DNA of 64,000 bases from the NCBI GenBank assembly GCA_037178975.1, contig JASJZH010000006.1, positions 6,014,001 to 6,078,000 on the forward strand. Direction: 5' to 3'. This stretch comes from Oscheius tipulae (taxonomy: Eukaryota > Nematoda > Chromadorea > Rhabditida > Rhabditidae). A program made the translations under genes and the position numbers. Under the pieces are notes generated by a model. It did no database searches. It was not told the DNA's origin and worked only from the letters and a program-made list of their open reading frames with translations. This document shows, piece by piece, positions 21,601 to 33,104 of this stretch (position 1 is its first letter; every line of letters starts with the position of its first letter).

Positions 21601-24600
21601 CATAACCTTCTGTCTCGATCTTCTGAGTGACAGCCACATCCGAGTGTTTGGAACGTGGTTGGAGAACAACATCCTATAACTCTAGGTATGGTAAACAATT
21701 AACGTTACTTACATCAACACGATCAACTTTAGTTCTATCGGTCTGAGGCTGAACACGTTCTGGTTCTGGTCCAGGTGTGTGAACACGCTAGAATGGCACA
21801 ATCAATTCCATACATAGCGAAACCTACGGCAATGTTAGCGACTTTGACTCCTTCAATAGTGCTGGCAACTTGACTTTCAGGAATTTCTGTCTGGTTGATC
21901 GTTGCCACATTTCCAACAGCTGGAACAGCGGAACTGATTGTCGATCGCTCCATCATTGGGATAGGTGATTGTCGAATAGCCTGAAATGCTTTGTTCTGAC
22001 GGTATGCTTCTACTTCTTTGTGACCAACGTGTAACTGTCTTTCCTTCTGTTGAGAAGACACCGCTCTGCTTTGCTCAATAATATATAATAAACTTACAGC
22101 AATACTAGCAACAGCAGCTCCCGGCGTTACAGTGGCCTTGTGACTTTCAGGAACTGGAGCTTGTTGAATCGCCTGCAAAGAATAATTTTGTTGCCAAAAA
22201 GAAAAGCTACCGCAATATTCTTAACAGATCCGGCTGAAGTGGTAGTTGCAGTATGGAACTCAGGAATGGGTGTCTGGCGAGAGATGGCAACATGCTCCGG
22301 TACGGCACCAGGAGTCACTGTGGATGTCCGTGCTTCCGGCTGCGGCGACATACGGACGGTCTAAAAATAACGTGAAACCCGTTGAATGAAAATTAACCGC
22401 AATGTTGAACATTTTGCTTGAGGGTGTAGTTGTTCCTCTCTGAATCTCCGGCTGAGGAGCTTCATGAATAGCCTGTACTTGTTCGACGTGCTGATTTGTC
22501 TGCACAGCTTCGTGAACAGCCTGTGGGACAGTTGAACTCATCAACTCGTCCACCATCTAATTCTTTTGGTATGATATTTAATAGAACGCTCACTCGGATG
22601 TAAGTTTCAGCAGTTTTTTTCTCGTACTCGTCTCTTTGAACAGGTTGACCCATCAGTTCATCAATTTCCTAAATAGAGGTCTCTAAAGGTTCAAAATTAC
22701 TGAAATACATCGACCCATCTGTGCTCCGTAACTGTCGTTTTTGTCTTAGTGTCAACAGGAATAGGTGAAGTAACTGGAGACGGCTGTGACAGTTGCTCAT
22801 CAATAATCTGTATATAAAGTTAGGCGGAAAGAATCATGAACTCGCATCAACCCAACGTTTCTCGCTCCTGAGAGAAGAGAGCTCTTGGCCGACTGAGGAA
22901 GTGAAAGATGATTCCCGAATGTCGAGGTCAGTCCTCTTGGTAGTCTGTTCAACAGTTTCAACAGGACGCATGTTGATCTGCTCGTACATATCCTCAAATA
23001 CTACGCATACTATTTTTAGTTTTTTGATACCGTCTGAAGATGATCCTCCGTTACTGTGGTAGTCTTGCTAACGTGCAGAGTAGCACCGGTTGTGGTTTCT
23101 CCAGCTTCATTCTCAGCAACAACAGTGTACATTCCAGCATGTTCGGATCGAACAGGGCTGATAATCAGTCGAGACCAGCCGTCAGCCTGGCCAATGTTTT
23201 CATTGAATGTGATACGACTTACAGTTTCCTGAATGTGAAGCTCGTTTGTTTCTCTGACTGGAGCTCCATTGAATTTCCACTCGACAACAGGGCGTGGCTC
23301 TCCTTGGGTGAGCACTTGAAGTGTTGCAGTCGTTCCTTCTTCCCAGGATGTATTCACCAGAGCTGGTTGAATTGAAGGAGGACGACTGAGAACAGATGAA
23401 GGCCGAGAGACTGGCTTGGGAGGAGGAGCCGGTGCAACCTTTTTGGGTGTCACCTGAAAACTATTCTCTGTGACATACAGGAATAACCACCTTCAGTTGA
23501 CTGAAGCTTGCTGTTTCTCCATGAACATTTTTTGCCTTGACAGTATAGAGCCCGGCGTCAATTGGTTTGGTTTCCTTAATTTCCAAAGCGCAACGATCAC
23601 CGGCAAACTGTAGTCGCACACGTTCATCCTCTTTGACGGTCTTTTCTTCCTTGTACCATGTCTGAACAAAATGATTGAGAAGTAACTCTTTTTCCTCACC
23701 ACTATAGGCTCCGGTCGACCGACGATAACACATTCCATGCGAGCCGTCTCACCCTCAGTTGTGGAAACGTTTTTCAATTGAAGAGCAAACTTGGGCTTGT
23801 CTTCTTCCAGAATGGCAGAGGACGCAGCTGATCTCGCTTAAAAACACCTAATTCAGAAAAAAAATAGACGAATGACTCACATTTTACTGTGAGATGAGCA
23901 CTGCTTTCCACTACTCCACCAGCGTTCTGAGCTCTGACAGTGTAGGTGGCTGTGTCCTCAATGAAGGTCTCTTCAATGACCAGAGAAGCAACGCCGTTGA
24001 CAAAATCTTGACGGTAGTCCATGTTGTTCTTGACGTCGATTCCATCTTTCAGCCAAGTGATTGTCGGCTCAGGTTCGCCTTCGATTCTGGACACAAACTC
24101 GAATCGGCTGCCTTCGTCAACCTAAATTCGTTAAGTTGCTCGCTTTACACAATCGCACTTGAGCATCTTTGAGTTGTGTCAAAATTTGTGGAGCATGGAT
24201 CTTTTCAGTCATTTCCTCCTGGGCAAACTCTTCGTTAGTTGTCGTAATCTTTTGTTCCAACTCCTGGATGAGCTCTTCAATCATTCTTTGACGAGAGATC
24301 GCCAAGTCCATCCTCTCTTTTTCTTCCTTGGCTGCAAATAAAAGGATTGTGAACTGAAGAAAAGTGTTACTTTGAACGTATTGGCCAGCATCCTGCAGTT
24401 TCGCTGTCTGCTTCTCCATAGTCTGTCGAAATTCCTTGACTCTTTGGTTAAGAGAAATGGCATCTTGCTGGGAGGTGATCTTGGTGCTTTGGAGAAGCCG
24501 AATTATTTCAACAGCTTCTTCCTGCCACATTTCCACTTCCTCGACAGTGACAGAGAGTTTTTTCAGCTTAATCTAAAAGGACGACTTTTAGATTAAGCTC

Positions 24601-27178
24601 TAACAATTCATGTCAAACCTTTTGATCTTGCCAGTCGAGCCATTTGTCGGTAATGTATGTGAATCGATGGCTGTGATCCGTAATGTAGTTCCTGACAGTT
24701 TCGATTGCATTGTCCACACGAAGATAGCCGTCAGTCTTGCTAATTTGCTCAGCAGATGCAATGAATCTCTCTCCTAAACATTCTGATAACATAATGACAG
24801 AAAAGCATACCTTGAGCCTTTTCTTGTAAAAGAGTCTCCTTGATCATTTTGAAAACATTGTCCATTTGAGCAGCTACACGCTCGTTCGTAAAGTCTCTAT
24901 TCGTATCCAGCAGGGATTGCAGGGCATCAAAAGAGGATTCTAAGTCGTGTGCAAAACGATGCACCTTAAGCTCGAGTTGACCGTATCAAAAGCTATCTAA
25001 CCTGTTCGAAAGTTCTTCCTAGTTGAATTCTATCCTCTAGCGCGTCCTTTGCTCGTTCGTATTGTCTCTCAACAGTGGTTAGATGTTCTTGTTCTCCGAC
25101 ACTCATTTGAGATCGCTGGTCAACGAGGGAAGCAACGGTAGCATCTCGGCTCTAAAACGAAAAAGTGGTTCTCAAGAATGTTTTTTCTTACGACAACTTG
25201 ATCGGCAAACTTCTTGTGCTCTTCGACGAACTGATTGACTTCATTCTTGTAATGTTCCATATCACCGTGAGTTTTCAGGAATGTCACTACAGTTTCCTCC
25301 ATCCATTCTTCGAACTCTTTCATCTGAACCGGTTTTTAATAGAAGTTAATAGGTTCTGGTACTGTTTGACTTGTCTGAGGCACTCCGACATCTTTTCTGG
25401 TCTTTGCAAACTCTTCAAGGTCAACCAATCTGGCTTCCATCTCATCACATTTGGACTTGACCAGACGCTGTTCCTCATGAGTGAGGATCTCTTTCGCACT
25501 TATGTCTCTTCCTTCGTGAATGACACCAGAAGCCTTTTTTCTCGCCAATGGAACAAGTTCTCCGGCCATAGCTTCGTTGGCATTTTCCATGTCTTGTCGC
25601 ATCATGGTCAGTTGAGAGAGCATCTGAAACAATCGTGTTAAAACCATTCCATATAAGTTTTAGCGTCACACAACACGTTATTATCACTCGTATTTTCATC
25701 ATATCGTTTTTTGTATAAACACATTTCACTCGTTAGTTGAACCAGAACATGATTAGACGCACCAAACCGTATAAGATAAACAGGTTAGTCAACTCTTGGA
25801 TAAGTAGTGCTGCAATCTCTTCGCATACCGCGGCTGCAGAATTGTAAAAGGCCGTGATGCGCTGAGAGCGACCGAGACGAGTTTTAAGGAAGTGTACAAA
25901 CTCTTCGATGCGTCCAGACAAATGGGCTACACGTGCACCGTCAGCAGCACCAGAAGCTCCCAGCTCCAAAAGCTTTGCTTTATGGGTCTAAAAGTTAGTT
26001 CAACTATGTATTGCGCATGCCTACATTTCCCTCCTCAATAAGACGTCGCTGTCCGGACTCATTCAGGGCCTTTACTTTCTTTTCGGAAAGTACGAGCCAT
26101 TCTTCGATCTGAATTGGAAAGTTTTTGAATGAAAGCATTCTAATTACCTGAACAAACATCTCATCAGTGACTTCGGTGTTTTTGATATTAGTAGCCTTTG
26201 TAGTGCTCCAGGTAGCCTCGAGTTTCTCCCATTCAGAACCGAGCCTGCAAACGGAGAGATAGTATGGAATAAAACGGTAGTCTACATCAACATGGCTTGT
26301 TCGATAAAAAGACACGAGGAAAGAGCCTCCTGGGGACGTTCAGGACTGTCATCCAAAGCAGCAAGAGCACGAATCTGAGCAATTACTGATGAACCGGCTT
26401 CTGCAGCGGCTGCCGTTGTTGTCAAAGTTTCTAAAAAGATATTTTATGTACCATGAAAACGAAGTACCGTCAATGGCAATGGTGATCTTCTGCTGGACAT
26501 CATCTCCTCCATTTCCAGCGATAGCTCTGCGCAAGAGGTCAGTGACAGATGTTGTTAACTAAAGAGACAAATAGAAAATAAAGTGGTATATAGACTACCT
26601 GGTGATGGTGACGGACCATTCTGTAGAATGTGAGCGCTTCCTTTAACAGATATCCGCGAAGAATCAGCTGACGGTTCAACTCTCTCCAAGCCTGAATCAC
26701 AAACTGTTTCGATATTTCAAACTGTTCCAACCTGGTGAAGACTTCTAGCCATGGCATCGTACACAACAGCTTCATCTGGGTTCGGTTTCTCAGCACCCAG
26801 TGAATCAGCTCTCGTGAGAAGAGCATGAACCTGGTCCTCTTTGCTCTGAAAATCTAACAATAAGTAATATTCCGACAGAAAACCCACTCTCAGTCTCTCG
26901 AGAACATCTTCATGGATAGCCAGAAGACTGCTCGTCTCTTCAGGATTCGTTCCGATGGACAAAAGCTTGGGATTCATCTCATCGATTCTCAGATGGACAA
27001 AGTTGTCTGCCTGAAAACGATAAGTTTACAAATATGCAGAACGATGTATCTTCAGTAGGGCAATGACCATTGTGGCACGGTCTCCTGCACGAACTGCAAT
27101 GGTGGAAACAGTTGCGGTGGATTTCGGTGGAATCGCCATAGATGTAGTTGGCGAAGCCACCGACTCTGTCGGAGGCAT
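18663..27178 (-). CDS. Giant-type modular protein: spectrin repeats and six Ig domains
   Basis: About 40 short exons on the minus strand, from an ATG at 27178-27176 (preceded by TTTTTCAGACC) to TAG at 18665-18663; I estimate about 2,000 residues. From the N-terminus: a Pro/Thr-rich leader; a long alpha-helical region (about 27000-24120) with spectrin-type repeats such as FEEWMEETVVTFLKTHGD and VEIIRLLQSTKITSQQ; two Ig domains (24094-23480; TITWLKDGIDV, GLYTVKAKNVHGET); a Pro-rich linker (APAPPPKPVSRPSS) and a third Ig (VVEWKFNGAPV, GMYTVVAENEAGET); a region of small repeats ending NIA (22600-21740); four larger repeats with GWVQEV and GKP.QTT (21400-20400); then three C-terminal I-set Igs ending GQFTCLAENIAGEA. 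No kinase, DH-PH or fibronectin domain is seen. Titin-like and UNC-89-like muscle proteins use such Igs, and a role in muscle or cortical cytoskeleton is the likeliest, but I cannot name an orthologue. Confidence 0.85.
20200..21400 (-). repeat. Four tandem linker modules (GWVQEV type) inside the Ig protein
   Basis: Within the coding region, four copies share the order: REPVTTT, then SGDGWVQEV, then EE.GKP.QTT.RQYTDEE, then a separator with IRPVAAE. They run in successive exons from about 21400 down to 20400. They are protein-level repeats, each about 70-90 residues, and differ by scattered substitutions. Confidence 0.7.
21740..22560 (-). repeat. Small exon-coded repeats ending in NIA
   Basis: At least five short modules with the pattern QAI..AP.PE....T.TP......NIA, several ending exactly at an exon boundary (GCG or GCA before GT). 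Examples end in MFNIA, VKNIA, VASIA and VANIA. This looks like expansion by exon duplication. Confidence 0.65.
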
Positions 27179-27181
27179 GGT

Positions 27182-27183
27182 CT
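27182..27183 (-). promoter_or_regulatory. Probable spliced-leader acceptor
   Basis: CTTTTTCAG directly before ACC-ATG of the modular Ig gene. No upstream coding exon is visible before the divergent Ly-6 cluster, so trans-splicing is likely; a remote 5' exon cannot be excluded. Confidence 0.55.
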
Positions 27184-27940
27184 GAAAAAGTTCAATCTAA
27201 TGGGGAGAGAAAAATAAACAGAGGCGGAAAAGATGAGCAAAAAGTTTATGCTGCTGGTTTGTCATAATGACTCATTAAAAAAGGAAGAGAAAGAAAGAAG
27301 GTTCGGCTATCTGCCAGCAATTAGGCCCAAAAAAATCTTGTAGAGAAGTAGCTTTTGGCAGAACTCTGGCAGCCCTGGATTACACCCGACGAGCATCGGC
27401 AGCATCGATCGATCACAACAGGGTAACTAAATCGCCAAAATTACTTTTAGAACCAACAGCTAGACAGCACTTCCTCTTGATTCCAAGAAAAGCTAAAAAC
27501 TTTCTCATGTTAGAGCGTTTTAGAAGGAGCGCGGCAGGGTTCTAGCTAAAATAGCAGGTTATAAATGACAACTTGATAGAAGAAGAGTCGCAAGTATATT
27601 AGTTCCAAAAGTTGCTTACAGAAAACATGTAACTCAGTTTGATGCTGATATCTGCGAAATGGATTATTGTTTTACAAACTATTTTTGTCCGTATGAATCC
27701 AAACTTTGAAAATAATATTTGCTACAAAACGTGGAATGTAGTGGATGATCTCATATTATTAAAAAAGAAACAGTTACGAAATCCGAGACAGCCTTTCGTC
27801 ACACCTACATCTGGGTTGTTTAGCGGCGGAGCAACAAGGATGCACTGAGGGGGCGGCTGTAAAGCCAAGGGCCACTCGCACCTATGCCGCTGGCCACCGA
27901 AAATACGTCTCAAAGTGTTCATCCCGTGTTCACACCTGTT
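27184..27940. other. Divergent intergenic region
   Basis: Between the start of the modular Ig gene (minus) and the Ly-6 cluster (plus). No gene or repeat recognised. Confidence 0.45.
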
Positions 27941-27945
27941 TCAGA

Positions 27946-28419
27946 ATGTCTTTACATTCTGCCACCGTTTTGGCTACAGCCTTTTCCATAGCTGTTGCTC
28001 TTCGTTGTCATCATACCCCCAACGCTCTCACTTTGGATAAAGTTCCCACCACGAGTGCACAGGTAATGTGTTTCAGCACCAAACGAGTTTTTAAGGATAG
28101 TCCGTTTGGCTCTTTGAGCTGCATCAAAACATTGGATATGTACACAGGAAGATTCACCAAAGGATGCTCCTAGGCTAACTGCACTGCCGTAAGAATCTTT
28201 CAGATGCTTCATAAACTCTTTTCAGCCTTTCGGTATCACTAATCAGTCTGCTACTTGCTTCAACTACTCCACTTATGGAAGAGAAGTATACCATTGCTGC
28301 TGCTACGGAGATGGGTACGAGTTTGCATATTTTATGTTGTTTTGTTTAGATGTAATTACGCTCAAAATTCCTCCACACTAGTTCTTGCTGTCACCGCACT
28401 GCTTATTGTCTTTGTTTGA
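27946..28419 (+). pseudogene. Ly-6/three-finger family pseudogene 1
   Basis: Same four-exon plan as the intact paralogue at 30508. Exon 1 gives a signal peptide and ALRCHHTP. Exon 2 matches codon by codon (SCIKTLDMYTGRFTKGC) but has two lesions: the conserved Cys codon near its start is AGT (Ser), and TAG at 28171-28173 replaces a Tyr codon of the paralogue. Exon 3 is intact with CFNYSTYGREVYHCCCYGDG, and exon 4 with CNYAQNSSTLV plus a hydrophobic tail typical of a GPI signal. Introns keep GT...TTTCAG. Thus splicing and 3' exons are intact and decay is recent. An acceptor (TTTCAG) lies just before the ATG. If the stop is a sequencing error, the missing cysteine still argues against a normal fold. 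Confidence 0.8.
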
Positions 28420-29566
28420 ACTTTCATATCACAGCTTTGCTGCGAACAACTGCTTGCTACGCTTTCTGGCTAGAATTTGCAAAAATGAGTAACCAGGGAT
28501 ACTCCAGTAGCCTGCCATTCGTTTTTGGGTAACCCTGGACAGCCAAAGTCAATAGTGCTTTTGCTCCAATATCACTCGCTAGATGCTTTACCACGTCTCG
28601 ATAGTTGCTTTCATGTACCTGACGCAGGGCAACTACCGCCTGATTTCTATCGGTGTTATTCTAATAGGTGAGACTACAACATCTATTCCCTTCAAGTACA
28701 AGTTCAGCCGCCTGTCTTGTCGTCTTTCTCACTGGTCGATTCAGCCGTTGGGACGAGATTAAAGTGACTCATGTCGGACTTCTTGATTTGGACGAGAGTA
28801 CAGCCACTGCGGCTTCCACCACAGCCAGAATGATGACTGATGGCAATACGAATGTCGACAGCTGGCAGGATCATTAGGCTACTCTTTGGCTCTCATTGTA
28901 ATTCTGGGAATGCATGGTTGCATGGCTTGTTGTAAACTCATGTTCGACACGTAGATGATACTGTTAGTCGTAACACTAAAAAACATTTCCGCTTACTGAT
29001 TAAAACCATTTGGCTATAATGTCAGCTGTCAAGAGAACCCAAAAAAGCATGCTGAGAACTTAATATTTTGCTAAACTTCCGATCTTTTCTATTTTCCCGT
29101 AGGTTTCTGGCTCAGCAGACAAACATGGCTTCGACCGACTTTCGAAACAAATCACAGGCGCTACTGGTCGTCAACAACAACTTTCCAGCCGTGTGTATGT
29201 TATCATAGAATTGTACAAATCCCATAGCAACGAGTATCAACTCTTCTGATTGGGTCTCATGACTGACCTCTGCTGCGAGTCAGGTCGCACCAATTATACG
29301 ACGTTGTGAAACTAGTACGAAGTCCGAGTCAAGGTAATCAGAAGTTCAGCGGCGCCAAGTTCAGACATCCTCATCTCGTGATTTTGTCAGCATTGTTTGG
29401 CAGTCTGTGGAATGTTCCAGGGGTTCAACGAGAACGAAAGTTCTAGTTACTGCTCTTATGAAAAAGTCGTATTTCATTGCAAAACGAAGGTTTTCCAATA
29501 TACTGTTCTTTATCAATCATTAGATTTATAGAGGTAATCAAGTATCAAAACAATAGATATATTCTC
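28420..29566. other. Intergenic inside the Ly-6 cluster
   Basis: No intact gene. I looked for a first exon (signal peptide and LRCH) belonging to the next remnant and found none. The frame 28668-28877 shows no motif. Confidence 0.4.
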
Positions 29567-29858
29567 AGAAACCTTGACCAAGGGATGTGCCTTCGGTACC
29601 TGTACAAATGTAAGGATGAATTCTTTCAGAAAACCTCAGAAAATTTCAGCATTCCGGAGGTACAACCCAGCCCGCTACTTGCTTCAACTACTCCACGCTA
29701 GGAAGGGAACTTTATCAGCGTTGCTGCTACGGAGATGGGTACGAAAACAATATGGACTGCGTAATAGTGGTTTCAGATACAGTTCCACTCCAATGATCCC
29801 CACACGTTCCTGCTTTCAAGGCATTGGTCATTGTTTTAGCTTAAACTCAGAAACCTAA
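29567..29858 (+). pseudogene. Ly-6/three-finger family pseudogene 2 (5'-truncated)
   Basis: Remnant matching the last part of exon 2 (TLTKGCAFGTCTN), exon 3 (TTQPATCFNYSTLGREL followed by YQRCCYGDG) and exon 4 of the Ly-6 genes. The intact CCC motif is changed to RCC, and the Cys that starts exon 4 in the paralogues is Tyr. The signal-peptide exon and first half of exon 2 are missing. The hydrophobic GPI tail is lost, ending HCFSLNSET. Introns still carry GT and TTTCAG. Older decay than pseudogene 1. Confidence 0.75.
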
Positions 29859-30505
29859 CCTTTGATGACTTTATAAGTTATAATGTTTTTCTAAGCAAAG
29901 GTGTAATACTTTCCATCGAAATGAGACACTGTTTTGTTTCTCGATTGCTTGTCCCTTATATCAGCTTGGAACACCCACAAAGAAGCCAAATAACTTTCAT
30001 CTCTTTGCGAGTGCCGTAATCATAAGAAATAGCTTGTATGTGTGCATGTTTCCCCGAGCGGCAAGTTTAATATCTGTCTACTACGATCTCATTAGAACAA
30101 AAATGTATAATTGTCCGTAGACCTGACCGTTGACTGCCGGCTATTCAGGGTGTATAATCATAATCCGTCTGGGCTGTCTGTGTACTCATTTGCTCGTATA
30201 CTCTCTCCTCTAGTCTTTTCTTGTCCAGGCTCTCGTCGGCTACTCTTGCTCATCCAGACTCCGCCCATCTAGTTAGAAGTAAGGTGTGGTTCGGCTAGTT
30301 CGCCGTGGCATACTGTAGCCGGCGCTTGGCTTAATCCTATAACGAAATTGTTTCTCTCCTTGGACTGTACTTTAAACATGTTTTCCAGAATCCCTGCCAC
30401 CTTGAAAAACAAACAACCCTTTAATTAGCTAGTATTCATATTTGTCCCTGGCTGTCATCTTTCTCTTTTCTCAACTTCATTCTTTGCATTACAGAAACTG
30501 TTTCA
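29859..30505. other. Intergenic upstream of the intact Ly-6 gene
   Basis: No gene seen. The promoter and any trans-spliced outron of the next gene lie here. Confidence 0.45.
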
Positions 30506-30507
30506 GA

Positions 30508-30997
30508 ATGCATTTCCTCTCGCTCGTCCTTCTTGCCACTCTGATCCCCGTAGCTATCGCTCTCAGATGTCATCAGACTGTCACTGCTCTTAGCATTGAT
30601 CAGCCTGTTACCACCAGTGCACAAGTAAATTTAAAAGCTTTACAAGAAAATAGTTTTTCAGGAATGTCCCGCAAACTCTCTAACCTGCACCAAAGCCGTA
30701 GACATGAACACCAGAAGCTACACCAAGGGATGTGCCTACACCAACTGTACTGCTGTATGGATAAAATTGTTTCATGTGCCTCACATTCCATTTTCAGCCT
30801 TCTGGTTTCACTAATCAGCCTGCTACTTGCTTCAACTACTCCACTTTAGGAAGAGAGGCCTACCAGTGCTGCTGCTACGGAGATGGGTGAGGGATCGGCA
30901 AAATGTGTGGAACAACATCATTTTCAGATGCAACTCTGCTCCTCAATCCTCGATGGTCATCGCTGGCGTCACTATGATGTTCAGCCTGTTCTTCTAA
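30508..30997 (+). CDS. Ly-6/three-finger GPI-anchored protein A
   Basis: Four exons: 30508-30624, 30662-30754, 30798-30886 and 30928-30997. Signal peptide MHFLSLVLLATLIPVAIA then LRCHQT. Cys framework: C near the N-terminus, ECPANSLTCTKAVD, KGCAYTNCTA, ATCFNYSTLG, QCCCYGDGCN. The CC.x..CN ending is the Ly-6/uPAR (three-finger) signature. A hydrophobic C-terminus (VIAGVTMMFSLFF) without a following charged tail indicates a GPI signal, so the product should sit on the outer cell surface. About 120 residues. In nematodes such proteins include ODR-2-like and HOT proteins that modulate receptors and neurons; specific function here is unknown. TTTCAG lies one base before the ATG (trans-splice acceptor). 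It is the best template for judging the two pseudogenes upstream. Confidence 0.9.
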
Positions 30998-32510
30998 ATC
31001 TCGAAGAACTTCTAACACTGCTTCGTCGGAGATGTATACTATCCCTATCTATCGCATTTTGTGTCATGCGATGTTACTATTTTCATGTTTCAGTGAATCC
31101 ATTACCGTATTTTCCACATGTTAACCCAGTATGCGATCTATTTTGTAACTCCTCCCTAACCCTGTGAATATAACCCGTGTAACAACTTGTAACTTGAATA
31201 AAATTTTTCGTATTTGTCCTAGTCTATCCTTCTTGTAATCAGCGCAGTTCCTGGGGATCACGCCGAACAAAGGAAGCATACAATTTGGATCACGGGGCGA
31301 GAGCAAGGTGATATGTAATTACTAGAAAGGCTGAGGATGGCAAACAGTTTGCGAAAGCATGATTTATGTCAGATTCTTTGTCCGTGCACGTCGGTTTAAT
31401 TTGGAAGTTTGTTCCCGTTGTGATAACAAGAAGTTGTCACGGTAACTTGACAAACGATTCTCATGGATGAGAAACTCGCTCATAGAAATCTAACGATGAC
31501 CCTCATGAACGGGGACAAATGAACTAGGGAAGGTGTGGTATGTGCCGACGATTAAGTTAGCTCTCTAATAGGCTGTTTTGTGGTTGCCATAGCTTGTCGT
31601 AGACATTGTACGGCAAGGCTGTTGCGCTCCTCGTTAGTGATTATTATTGTCACGATCTTTTCATCACCATAACTTCGGTACATTTAACAAATACTCAAAG
31701 AATGTTCTTAACACAAACGTTTCAGCACGCTTTGTAATTTTTCATAAGGTATTTGGATCAATAGAAACGCTACTATCTTACCAGGGTCTAAAAAACTTTT
31801 ATAAACTCCAAACAAATCATTTTCGGCTTTCATTGATCTACTTTTTGTTGATAAGTGCTTCTTTCTCATTCTCGAGTCATCCTTTTCATATTAAAGCGTA
31901 TACAACTTCCCCATCAAGTTTAGGGCTTCCTTCTCCTCGTCAAGAAGATCACGATTGCTTCCATGACGACGAAAAATTGAGTCTCTTGAAGCACGTTCCG
32001 GTCCTAATTGAGCTGCTCTCGATTCACAGTCATTAATTCTGCCTCAGCGTCCCACCTGTTGATAGTCAGTCAGTCGGAAATGGCTATGTTCAACTAATTC
32101 GCAGTATCATCTCTATTTCTCTCTCGCTCCTCCCTCTTTCTTTGTCTAAATGCACTTTTCTGCTACTGAGAACCTTCTCACCAGAGGCAACCAATATGTG
32201 CTCATCAATTGATTTTCACAACTAGGGTAGCTATCCCATTTCCGGGAAACAGCTGGCAATCGGCCACCTAGTTGTATTAGGACCTGCTTATTAGTTGTTA
32301 ATCACACAAATCAGCCGCATGTAATACATAAACTTTCTGTCAGCCGTGTTAGGCTTCAAACCAACTGGCAATTCCAGTTTAACTTTCTTACTTCTTTTTC
32401 TTCCTCACACGAACGTCATGCTTGCGATTTGTATTCACTGTAATTTCCTTTGATGCCCTTACTTCCTCACGTTATTAACTTCTTTTCAGCTTCGTTGACC
32501 CGAGCTTTTT
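30998..32510. other. Intergenic inside the Ly-6 cluster
   Basis: Holds the 3' flank of gene A, with AATAAA near 31196. The frame 31647-32036 (129 residues) has no motif or intron and looks like chance. Confidence 0.4.
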
Positions 32511-32514
32511 TCAG

Positions 32515-33104
32515 ATGCAGAGAAATATTGTCGCTCTTCTTACAGTAGTTTCCACTGTGTATGGTCTCAAATGTTGGACCAACACTTATGGTATAGTAAC
32601 TAACCCAAACAACAATTCGACCCTCATCGTGGGAGCAGGCTCTTTTCTACTGTAAAAGTAGTTTTAGGAATGCATTGGTCCCAACTACTCCTGTGTGAAA
32701 GTTGTCGACTATACGACCGGCGTTTACTCGAAAAGCTGCAATATGAACAACTGTACACAGGTTTGTTTTGAGAAAGTTCCGCCTTCGACAAGGCCTATGA
32801 CTCTTCGAGCGCCGTGAAATCTCACATGTGTTACCGCGGTAACAAGCCTTTGAACTTTTTCTTGATTACAGATACCTTCATTTTTCAGCCAAATACAAAC
32901 GGCGCCTACTCAAACGCTTACTGTGCCAACAGTGCCCCTCAGTACATTGGAAACAGTTTGCGTAACGTAACCTCTTGCTGCTGCTATGGAGATGGGTAAG
33001 GGTTCACTTAAGTTGCAGTAAGCACAAGTTTCAGGTGCAACCCGGCGTCGGAGAAAATGATAAGCAGCTTGCTTGGTTTCATGCTCACCTACTTCTTGCT
33101 GTAG
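32515..33104 (+). CDS. Ly-6/three-finger GPI-anchored protein B
   Basis: Four exons: 32515-32628, 32668-32760, 32889-32995 and 33035-33104. Signal peptide MQRNIVALLTVVSTVYG then LKCWTN. Cys framework as in paralogue A: ECIGPNYSCVKVVD, SKSCNMNNCTQ, AYCANS, SCCCYGDGCN, followed by a hydrophobic tail (ISSLLGFMLTYFLL). Intron positions match A exactly, though the second intron is longer (128 nt). Sequence outside the cysteines has diverged, so this is an older duplicate. The start ATG follows directly on TTTTTTCAG. Expected at the cell surface with a GPI anchor; partner unknown. Confidence 0.9.

Noticed and set aside
22800-23375. Long plus-strand frames inside the modular Ig gene
   Set aside because: They are shadows of minus-strand Ig-domain exons, which have clear domain motifs and splice sites.
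31647-32036. 129-codon plus-strand open frame between Ly-6 genes
   Set aside because: No motif, no signal peptide, no splice continuation, low-complexity AT-rich composition.
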